18,096 nucleotides of DNA from Myxococcales bacterium (GTDB taxonomy: Bacteria; Myxococcota; Myxococcia; Myxococcales; Myxococcaceae), in NCBI GenBank assembly GCA_009885595.1, contig VFKJ01000894.1, positions 1 to 18,096 of the forward strand, given 5' to 3'. Below, one piece after another: positions 12,144 to 18,096 of the stretch (positions are counted from its first letter, which is position 1; the number at the start of each line of letters is the position of its first letter). Both the position numbers and the translations under genes were made by a program. The notes under the pieces were generated by a model. It was not told the origin of the DNA, did no database searches, and was given only the letters and a program-made list of their open reading frames with translations.

Positions 12144-14051
12144 ATGTCGAAGCCCGCGCAGCACCTGCTCTCCTCGATGACCCTGGCGCTCCTGCTCCCT
12201 GCCGCGCTCGCGTGCGCGCCGGAGGCGAAAGACGACGACAGCTCGACGGCGCAGTCCGCGGCGAGCGCGCTGCAGCTCAACTACGCCCCGACGCAGTACG
12301 GGATCGATCGCATGTGGGATCAGCAGGGCCGCCAGCTCCTCGTTCCCAGCGGCGCGTACCTCATCGGGGCGAAGTCAGGCCCCGACAACCCGGACACGAA
12401 CTTCTGGACCAAGGGCGGTTCGGCGACGCACATGACCAACTCCTACGGCCACCCCGGCCCCGCGTTCTCCATGAACACCGCCCGGGTGAACGCGACGACC
12501 ATCGCCTTCAACATGAGCATCGGCCCGCTCCCGTTCGCCTTTCAGACGTTGAGCCTGAGCTTCGACTGGGACCAGACGCGCATCACGAAGTTCCGCTACT
12601 CCGGCGCGGGGTTCAGCGACGACTGCCGCCCGGGGTTCTTCGCCCAGACCGAGGCCTTCTTCGATGAGCTGCCGCAGTGCCACCTCGTCAGGAATGACCA
12701 GGGCGTGGTGGTCGCGCAGGTCGGGGCGGCCAAGGTGCGCCCGCCGTCTCCGTGGGTCGAGTTCGAGGGCAACTTCGACGGCAAGCTCCGCATCACTTTC
12801 AATTCGACGGGCGGCGGCCACTTCAACGGGTTCTTCAACCACAGCCACTCGCACGCCTTCGGGCTCGAGTTTGGCGACGACGCGCCCGCGCCCCAGGGAG
12901 CGGTCTACGCGGTGTCGGGCACCATCGAGCTCTTGCCCACGAGCTCGCAGCCTGTCGGCCCCCGCGCGCCGGGCGGCACCGACACGCTGAGCGCAGGCCA
13001 GACCCTCAGCGCCGGGCAGTCGCTCACGTCGGCCAATGGTCGCTACTCGGCCACCATGCAGGGTGACGGGAACTTCGTGGTCTACGACGGGACCAGCCCC
13101 ACCTGGAGCACCCACACCGAGGGACGCGCTGGCGCGACGGCCGCCATGCAGAACGACGGCAACTTCGTGCTGTACCAGAATGGCACCATCGTCTTGTTTG
13201 CGACCGGCACGTCAGGCCGCGCGGGCGCGAGCTTGAAGCTGCAGGACGACGGGGTCCTGGCGGTGCTCTCCAATGGCGCCACCGCCTGGTCGTCGACGAA
13301 CGCGAGCCCCACGCCCACCCCGCCGGCGCAGACGCCTCCGACGCCGTCGACGCCCACGGTGACGGGTACCTCGCTGAGCGCGGGTCAGACGCTGCAACCG
13401 GGTCAGTCGCTCTCGTCTGCCAACGGCCGCTTCGTGGCCACCATGCAGGGCGATGGCAACTTCGTGGTGTACGAGGCGACTCAGGCGGCGTGGTCCACCC
13501 GCACGGACGGGAAGCCGAACACCGTCGCGGTGATGCAGGCGGACGGCAACTTCGTGCTCTACCAGAACGGCACCCAGGTCTTGTTCGCGACCGGCACCCA
13601 CGGCCGCGCCGGCGCAGCCCTCACGTTGCAGGATGACGGGGCGCTGCAGGTCGTCTTCCAGGGCAGCGTCGCGTGGTCTTCCTCGACGACGGGCGCGCCC
13701 GCGCCGACTCCGACTCCGACGCCCACGACGAGCGGCTCGACCGTGAGTCCGGACACGACGCTGAACTCCGGTGACGTCGTGGCTTCGCCCAACGGGCGGG
13801 TGCGCCTGACCATGCAGGGCGACGGCAACCTGGTGCTGACCAACGACGGGAACGTGACCTGGGCGACGGCCACCAACGGGCACCCCAACGCCAGGGCCGT
13901 GATGCAGGGCGACGGCAACTTCGTGCTCTACGAGAACACGTCTGTGCTGTGGCACACGGGCACCAACGGCCGCGCGGGTGCGCGCTTGCTGGTTCAGGAC
14001 GATGGGAACCTGGTGATCGCCCAGGGCGCCCAGGTCGTCTGGACCCGGTAG
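12144..14051 (+). CDS. Probable lipoprotein with three tandem B-lectin (GNA-type) domains
   Basis: The protein is 635 residues from the ATG at 12144, which has GGAG 8 bases upstream. Residues 1-24 look like a lipoprotein signal ending LPAALAC, with Cys24 as lipidation site (a slightly atypical lipobox). An unrecognised domain (about 45-265) has two cysteines (161, 179) that could form a disulfide, and a His-rich stretch HFNGFFNHSHSHAFG (226-240). Three B-lectin domains follow (about 281-385, 406-513, 533-635), joined by Pro-Thr linkers. Of nine expected QxDxNxVxY mannose-binding motifs, five are complete (306-314, 336-344, 435-443, 465-473, 588-596). Two lack only the tyrosine (558-566, 618-626) and two are degenerate (367-375, 496-504). 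It should bind mannose-type glycans at the cell surface or in the matrix (family knowledge). The stop is 5 bases from that of the convergent neighbour. Confidence 0.92.
   Translation: MSKPAQHLLSSMTLALLLPAALACAPEAKDDDSSTAQSAASALQLNYAPTQYGIDRMWDQQGRQLLVPSGAYLIGAKSGPDNPDTNFWTKGGSATHMTNSYGHPGPAFSMNTARVNATTIAFNMSIGPLPFAFQTLSLSFDWDQTRITKFRYSGAGFSDDCRPGFFAQTEAFFDELPQCHLVRNDQGVVVAQVGAAKVRPPSPWVEFEGNFDGKLRITFNSTGGGHFNGFFNHSHSHAFGLEFGDDAPAPQGAVYAVSGTIELLPTSSQPVGPRAPGGTDTLSAGQTLSAGQSLTSANGRYSATMQGDGNFVVYDGTSPTWSTHTEGRAGATAAMQNDGNFVLYQNGTIVLFATGTSGRAGASLKLQDDGVLAVLSNGATAWSSTNASPTPTPPAQTPPTPSTPTVTGTSLSAGQTLQPGQSLSSANGRFVATMQGDGNFVVYEATQAAWSTRTDGKPNTVAVMQADGNFVLYQNGTQVLFATGTHGRAGAALTLQDDGALQVVFQGSVAWSSSTTGAPAPTPTPTPTTSGSTVSPDTTLNSGDVVASPNGRVRLTMQGDGNLVLTNDGNVTWATATNGHPNARAVMQGDGNFVLYENTSVLWHTGTNGRAGARLLVQDDGNLVIAQGAQVVWTR
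12984..14048 (+). repeat. Three tandem B-lectin coding repeats
   Basis: The segments 12984-13298, 13359-13682 and 13740-14048 encode homologous domains. The first two are close at DNA level: for example, the stretches around 13022-13087 and 13412-13477 align base by base over most positions. The third is more diverged. This suggests a more recent duplication of domain 1 or 2 from an older pair. Confidence 0.75.
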
Positions 14052-14056
14052 GCGAC

Positions 14057-14734
14057 TCAGCGCGCGTCGTAGCCGAGCATCAACATCGGGGTGACGGTGG
14101 TGAAGGCCTCGTCGCGCTTCACCTCGGCGCCGAAGGTGCCGGTGTTGGTGTCGAGATCGGCGCGGCCGACGACGCCGTTGGGGTGCACCAGCACCAGGGC
14201 GTCGAGGGCGAGGTTGAAGCCACCGCGCCGGAACGTGGGCGGCCCGCGCACCCGGCCGAAGCCGATGCCCAGGCGCACGTCGAAGCCCGGCTTGACGCCC
14301 ACCGCCCAGGAGGTGATCAGCTGGCCCTGCCCGCTCGAGTTACCGCCGGTGGTGACGCCCGCCAGGGTCCCCAGGGCGAGCACCGGTCCACCGGCGAGGA
14401 AGAAGCGGTCGCCGAACATCAGCTCCGCGAGCGCCCCGAGGTAGCCGTAGATGAGGCCGGTCACCTTGATGCTGGCGCTCTCGCTGGTGATGGTGCCGCC
14501 GACGCCGATGCCGCCGGTGAAGCCGAGGACGCCGTAGAGCGAGAGCACGCTGCCCACCTGGTAGCCGGCGCGCCCCTCGAGGCCGAGGGTGAGCGCCGAT
14601 TGCGGCACGTGCCAGCCGAGGTCCGCCGAGATGCCCCAGCGCACGCGCCCCCCGGGATCGATCGCGGGGGCGTCGGTCGGCTGCGCGAGGGCGCTCAGGG
14701 AGAGAAAGCAGAGGACGAAGACGAGTGCGCGCAC
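14057..14734 (-). CDS. Probable outer-membrane beta-barrel protein
   Basis: The protein is 225 residues from a GTG. A clean signal peptide (MRALVFVLCFLSLSALA, cleavage before Gln18) is followed by alternating amphipathic strands rich in Gly and aromatic residues. Examples are RWGISADLGWHV, LTLGLEGRAGYQVG, LSLYGVLGFTGGIGVGG and GVKPGFDVRLGIGFG, with tight turns between, ending in MLMLGYDAR. This is the look of a small outer-membrane barrel of about 8-10 strands. The last residue is Arg, not the classical C-terminal aromatic. No family could be named. No good ribosome site precedes the GTG. It lies 74 bases downstream of the kinase-cyclase gene on the same strand, with a hairpin in the gap, and converges on the lectin gene. 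A link to either neighbour is not shown. Confidence 0.82.
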   Translation of the reverse strand: MRALVFVLCFLSLSALAQPTDAPAIDPGGRVRWGISADLGWHVPQSALTLGLEGRAGYQVGSVLSLYGVLGFTGGIGVGGTITSESASIKVTGLIYGYLGALAELMFGDRFFLAGGPVLALGTLAGVTTGGNSSGQGQLITSWAVGVKPGFDVRLGIGFGRVRGPPTFRRGGFNLALDALVLVHPNGVVGRADLDTNTGTFGAEVKRDEAFTTVTPMLMLGYDAR

Positions 14735-14774
14735 AGGGTCTCGGGGTGAGGTGGATCGACTCTCGGGCTGACCT

Positions 14775-14796
14775 CCCCTCCGTTGCCGGAGCGGGG
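14775..14796 (-). terminator. Hairpin with GCAA tetraloop after the kinase-cyclase gene
   Basis: On the minus strand CTCCG and CGGAG pair around a GCAA (GNRA-type) tetraloop. The stem extends by three C-G pairs past one bulged G (CCCCGCTCCG / CGGAGGGG). It starts 12 bases after the stop of the kinase gene and ends 40 bases before the barrel-protein start. There is no U-tract, so termination is not certain; it may be an RNA-stability or processing element. Confidence 0.4.
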
Positions 14797-14808
14797 CGAA
14801 ACGATCAG

Positions 14809-17133
14809 CTACTCGGCCGGCGCATTCAAGTTCGCCAACGCGGCCTCGGCCTCGTCCTGGCCGCAGTTTGTCGAGAAGAACAGCACCTTGCCTTTGCGCG
14901 ACGAACGCTTGAGTCGCTCGAGCGGTTCAATCGCCCGGGTGTCGCCGAGCTCGCCCAGCCGCCTGGCTGCCTCGGCGCAGGCGCTGCAGTCGGGCGACTC
15001 CAGCGAGATCACGAAGGCGGAGACCAGGTCCACGCCGGGCACCCGGGCCTGGTCGAGGTAATGAACGGCGCCCCACTGGACCGTGGAAGCGGGCCCCGTA
15101 GCGAGATCCTCCACCTCGGCCAGCTGCCCACGCGGCAGCTTCGAGAGCGCTGCTCTCAGCACCTCCTCGTGGTCGCTCTTCACGTAGTCCTCGAGCAGAC
15201 CCACCAGCGCGGCGTGGCGCAGGTCCTCGAGGGCGTCGCTGGGCACGCCTTTCACGAGCTCCCACTCGTCGCGGTGCCGCTTCGTCTGATGCAGCGCCTC
15301 GGCCTTGAGCAGCCGGTAGGCCGGCTCTGAGCGGCGCTTCGAGCCCTCGAGCAGCTCGAGCGCCGCGGCCGGCTGCCCGTCATCGAGGTGCTTGCCGGCC
15401 TGCGCCAGGGTCGAGTCGCGCGCGCCCACCAGCCAGCCCACCAACACCACGCCCGCGAGGGCCGCGACCGCGGCGAGCCGCAGCCGCCGATCGACCTGCG
15501 AGAGGCGCCCCATCAGCGCCAGGGCCCGCTTGACGAGCAGGCCCGCGTAAGGGCGCTCGCCCGCCTTCAGATCAGCTCCGCCAAACGGCGCGCCCTCGGC
15601 GCTCCACGCGCAACGGTAGAGCGGAAGGTCGGGGTTGCCCGGCACGCTCAGAGCCCCCCGGGGTTCGCTGGCGACGGCAGCGCGGTTCATCGAGAGCCAG
15701 ATGGTCTGCGTGAACACCACCTCACCGGCGCCGGCAAGCTTGCCCGCTTCTGCGACGAGCTGAGCCGGCTCTCCGACGATCGAGTCACCCGAGACGATCA
15801 CCTCGCCCTGGTGCACGGCGATCCCGACGCCCAGCTGGCGCTCGGCCGGGAGGGCGGCGTTGGCGCGCCACAGCCCGTCCTGAACGGCCCTGCCGAACTC
15901 CACCGCGCCCGTGGGGGACTCGAAGGTCGCGAACGCACGATCCTGCCAGCGGTGCACCAACTGGCCGCCGAGGCGCTTGAGCGGTGCCGACACCAGCCGC
16001 TGAAAGTCCGCGAGGAGCTGTGCGCTCTCCTCGCCCGACAACTTCGCGCTGAGCGCCTGGAAGCCCTTGAGGTCCACGTGCACGACGGCGAGGTTGCGCG
16101 CGCGGGTCAGCGAAGCGCTGGCGCCGGTGACCTGGCGGCTGGGGACGGTCGGCGAGAAGGGAGGAGCGGGGGGCGTGGAGGCGACCGGCGCAGGCGTGAG
16201 CTGAGTCGCGGTCGCCAGCGGTCGGGCCTCGAGCTTGCCGAGCGCAGCGACCAGCCCCTTCCCTCCGTCGGGTCGCTGGCTGGGCTCCTTGGAGAGGCAG
16301 GACATCACCAGCGCGAGCAGCGGACCCTGAGCCGCCAGCTGGGGCGCGACGGACACGAGCTCGGGCGGCTGCTGGGTGATGTGCTGCAAGAGAAAGTCGC
16401 GCGCGCTGGGCCCTGGAAAAGGGTGACGTCCCGCGAGCATTCGATAGGCGAGCACCCCGAAGGCGTAGACGTCGCTGCGGGCGTCCACGAGCCCCCCGGT
16501 GGCCTGCTCCGGCGCGAGGTATTCGGGGGTGCCCAGCACCAGGCCCGCCTGGGTCATCGCGGCGACGCCCTGCTCTTCCGCCAGCCTCGCGATCCCAAAG
16601 TCGAGGAGCCGGGCATGTTCACCTTCGGGCCCGACGGTGAGCAGCACGTTGTCGGGCTTGAGATCGCGGTGAATGATCCCCTGCGCGTGGATCGCCGCCA
16701 GCCCGTCGGCGATGTCCTTCATCACGGCCAGGGCGCGAGACACCTCGAGCGGCCCGCGGCGGACTTCGGCAGCGAGGTTCTCCCCCTCGACGAACTCCAT
16801 CACCAGCACGTACGCGCCCTCGGCCTCACCAAAGTCGATCACCCGCACGATGGACGGGTGGTCCACCGTCGAGAGGAGCCGCGCCTCGCGCTTGAAGCGC
16901 TCGGTCATTCCCGGCTGCAGGCTCATGTCCTCGCGCAGCGTCTTGAGCGCCACCTTGCGCCCCAGCGAGATCTGCTCGGCGAGGTAGACGTCGCCCATTC
17001 CCCCGCGGCCCAGCAACTCGAGCACCTTGAACCGGCCCTGCAGGACCTCGGTGCCCGGGCGCAGCAGGCCGACCTTCAACGCGCCCGTGGCCTCGAGCGG
17101 TGCGGTGGGCGCAGGGTGGGCCTTGTCACTCAT
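14809..17133 (-). CDS. Ser/Thr protein kinase fused to a cyclase-like domain, TM helix and HEAT-like tail
   Basis: The protein is 774 residues from the ATG at 17133; a longer frame to 17196 adds an unlikely leader. The kinase domain (about 35-300) looks active: GRGGMG loop (42-47), Lys64 in VALK, HRDLKPDN (Asp157, Asn162), DFG (Asp178), APE (208-210). A Pro/Thr linker precedes a class III nucleotide-cyclase-like domain (about 347-500) with VHVDLKGF (Asp354), WQDRAF (Asp398) and VGIAVHQGEV (436-445). The usual VNLAARL motif reads AQLVAEAGKL, so the transition-state Asn and Arg appear to be Gln458 and Glu462. Cyclase activity is therefore doubtful; a binding or dimerisation role is likely. One membrane helix (552-571) follows. 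An extracytoplasmic tail (575-774) has TPR/HEAT-like helices, including RRLGELGDTRAIEPLERL (724-741), and cysteines 716, 719 and 757. The tail may sense an envelope signal. No ribosome site is evident. It is divergent from a paralogous pseudokinase. Confidence 0.93.
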   Translation of the reverse strand: MSDKAHPAPTAPLEATGALKVGLLRPGTEVLQGRFKVLELLGRGGMGDVYLAEQISLGRKVALKTLREDMSLQPGMTERFKREARLLSTVDHPSIVRVIDFGEAEGAYVLVMEFVEGENLAAEVRRGPLEVSRALAVMKDIADGLAAIHAQGIIHRDLKPDNVLLTVGPEGEHARLLDFGIARLAEEQGVAAMTQAGLVLGTPEYLAPEQATGGLVDARSDVYAFGVLAYRMLAGRHPFPGPSARDFLLQHITQQPPELVSVAPQLAAQGPLLALVMSCLSKEPSQRPDGGKGLVAALGKLEARPLATATQLTPAPVASTPPAPPFSPTVPSRQVTGASASLTRARNLAVVHVDLKGFQALSAKLSGEESAQLLADFQRLVSAPLKRLGGQLVHRWQDRAFATFESPTGAVEFGRAVQDGLWRANAALPAERQLGVGIAVHQGEVIVSGDSIVGEPAQLVAEAGKLAGAGEVVFTQTIWLSMNRAAVASEPRGALSVPGNPDLPLYRCAWSAEGAPFGGADLKAGERPYAGLLVKRALALMGRLSQVDRRLRLAAVAALAGVVLVGWLVGARDSTLAQAGKHLDDGQPAAALELLEGSKRRSEPAYRLLKAEALHQTKRHRDEWELVKGVPSDALEDLRHAALVGLLEDYVKSDHEEVLRAALSKLPRGQLAEVEDLATGPASTVQWGAVHYLDQARVPGVDLVSAFVISLESPDCSACAEAARRLGELGDTRAIEPLERLKRSSRKGKVLFFSTNCGQDEAEAALANLNAPAE

Positions 17134-17199
17134 CGGGGCGCGCAGACTACCGCCGATTCGAACTGCGGGTGACGCCCAACCGCGGGTACGCTCCACGCC
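17134..17199. other. Short divergent intergenic region between kinase and pseudokinase genes
   Basis: These 66 bases separate two divergent starts and should hold both promoters. I see no convincing -10/-35 pair, no clear ribosome site for either gene and no operator repeat. Both transcripts would have very short leaders or none, which is consistent with the lack of ribosome sites. Confidence 0.45.
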
Positions 17200-18096
17200 A
17201 TGTGGGAGGCAGGGGCTGAGGTCCTGGAAGGCCGTTTTCGAATCGTGAGCACCCTCGCGCAGGGGGATCGCGGCGAGGGGTACGTCGCCGAGCAGCTGTC
17301 ACTGGGCCGGCGGGTCACCTTGCGGGTCTTCAGGCCTCCGCCAGGAGAACGCTTCGAGGAGGAAGTGCGCCGCCTGGCCGCGGTGGAGCATTCGGCCGTG
17401 GTGAGGGTGATCGACTCCGGAAAGTCTGACGAGGTGCAGTTCCTCGTGAGCGAGCTGGTCGATGGCCCTCGCCTCTCCGACGAGCTCAAAGGCGAGCCGC
17501 TGCTGCCAGAGCGAGCGCTCGAGTTGCTCACGCAGATCGCCGAGGGGCTTTCGGCGATTCACGAAAAGGGCCTCGCGCACGGTGACCTGCGGGCCGCGAC
17601 GGTGATGGTGGTGAAGGGCGCGCGCGGGGAGCAGGCGAAGCTCTGCGACTTCGGCCTGACCTCGCTCGCACCGGGCGGAACGCGCGCTGAAGCGGCGGCC
17701 GATCTGCCTGCGCTGGGGGCGCTCGCCTACCAGCTGCTGGCGGGAGTGCCGCCCGCGCGTCCTGCCAGGCCCCTGGCTGAGGCCGCGCCTCACCTGGCCG
17801 ACCACCCGGGGTTGTGCTCGCTGGTGATGGAGTGCCTCGAGAAAGAGCGCCCGGGCTCTGCCCAGGAGCTGGCGAAGAAGCTGGCGAAGCTGCCCCGACC
17901 GGCCGAGCCGACGATCTTCCTCGAGACGATGCAGCGGCCCCCGCCCGTGCCGGTGAAGAGCGTCCCCGCGGCGCCGGAAGTTCCGCCTCCGCTCCCGAAG
18001 GCAGAGGTCGCTGCGCCGCCCGCGATCGCTCCCGCCCCGCCGCGCCCGTTGTTGGCCTCGGTGATGACGATGACCATGCCCGTAGAGGGGGCCCCC
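17200..18096 (+). CDS. Pseudokinase of the Hanks family (partial at right edge)
   Basis: The frame is open from the ATG at 17200 to the window end (299 codons, no stop seen). The N-terminal 230 residues are a kinase fold clearly related to the divergent neighbour: EVLEGRFRIVSTL and YVAEQLSLGRRV match EVLQGRFKVLELL and YLAEQISLGRKV. Key residues are lost. The glycine loop is LAQGDRGEGY, the ATP lysine is Arg42 (VTLR), HRD is HGD (126-129), the metal-binding Asn of the catalytic loop is Thr134 (DLRAAT), and there is no APE motif. Asp129 and the DFG aspartate (150) remain. Phosphotransfer is therefore unlikely, though weak ATP binding is possible. After 232 the sequence becomes Pro/Ala-rich, with short Thr/Met stretches, as a flexible linker to something beyond the window. 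No ribosome site is obvious. The intergenic region shared with the kinase gene is 66 bases. Confidence 0.88.
   Translation, partial: MWEAGAEVLEGRFRIVSTLAQGDRGEGYVAEQLSLGRRVTLRVFRPPPGERFEEEVRRLAAVEHSAVVRVIDSGKSDEVQFLVSELVDGPRLSDELKGEPLLPERALELLTQIAEGLSAIHEKGLAHGDLRAATVMVVKGARGEQAKLCDFGLTSLAPGGTRAEAAADLPALGALAYQLLAGVPPARPARPLAEAAPHLADHPGLCSLVMECLEKERPGSAQELAKKLAKLPRPAEPTIFLETMQRPPPVPVKSVPAAPEVPPPLPKAEVAAPPAIAPAPPRPLLASVMTMTMPVEGAP

Noticed and set aside
12984..14048. Regular repeats as a possible CRISPR array
   Set aside because: The repeats are about 320-390 bases apart, diverged, in frame, and encode B-lectin motifs; there are no short identical repeats with unique spacers.
15388..17172. Long plus-strand open frame (594 codons) opposite the kinase-cyclase gene
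   Set aside because: The minus-strand kinase has all family motifs in order, and the plus frame has low-complexity composition and no recognisable domain.
17790..18077. Minus-strand Gly/Ala-rich frame of 95 codons near the right edge
   Set aside because: It is the complement of the proline-rich linker of the pseudokinase; glycine runs arise from proline codons read backwards.

Overview
The window is high-GC DNA that reads like a myxobacterial (Myxococcota) chromosome. The evidence is indirect. There are two Hanks-type Ser/Thr kinase genes and a kinase-like paralogue in 18 kb, one with a receiver domain and one with a cyclase-like domain. There is a complete non-flagellar chemosensory operon, and there are secreted proteins with Asp-Ala-Gly-rich or Pro-Thr-rich linkers. 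I cannot name the species. I see no tRNA, rRNA, CRISPR array, transposase or integrase. No gap between genes exceeds about 150 bases.

Region 1 (1-4487, all minus strand). Read in transcription order from the right, this holds a Ser/Thr kinase with a C-terminal receiver domain, a single-domain CheY-like receiver, an amidohydrolase-2 family enzyme, a cyclic-nucleotide-binding protein with a poly-lysine tail, riboflavin synthase (ribE), and the start of a secreted protein that runs off the left edge.

Region 2 (4575 to about 12012, minus strand). This is a tightly stitched chemosensory operon: cheW, cheR with a TPR-like tail, a second cheW, a sensorless MCP, cheA with a receiver domain, cheB, and a DUF4395-like four-helix membrane protein. 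Four of the six junctions are 4-base ATGA stop/start overlaps, one is a 1-base gap and one is a longer overlap. The parts list (MCP, two CheWs, CheR-TPR, CheA-REC, CheB) is that of the Wsp-like 'alternative cellular function' systems. The usual GGDEF output protein is absent, CheB's receiver domain has lost its phosphorylation residues, and the cysteine-rich membrane protein is translationally coupled at the end. The kinase-receiver hybrid and the stand-alone receiver just downstream, on the same strand, are the obvious candidate outputs. I consider this the most unusual system in the window.

Region 3 (12144-14734). A plus-strand gene encodes a probable lipoprotein with an unrecognised N-terminal domain and three tandem GNA-type (B-lectin) domains. 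It converges, with 5 bases between stops, on a minus-strand gene for a probable outer-membrane beta-barrel protein.

Region 4 (14809-18096). A kinase / degenerate cyclase-like / transmembrane / HEAT-repeat protein is encoded on the minus strand. It is divergent, 66 bases away, from a related plus-strand pseudokinase that lacks the VAIK lysine and runs off the right edge. The two are clearly paralogues.
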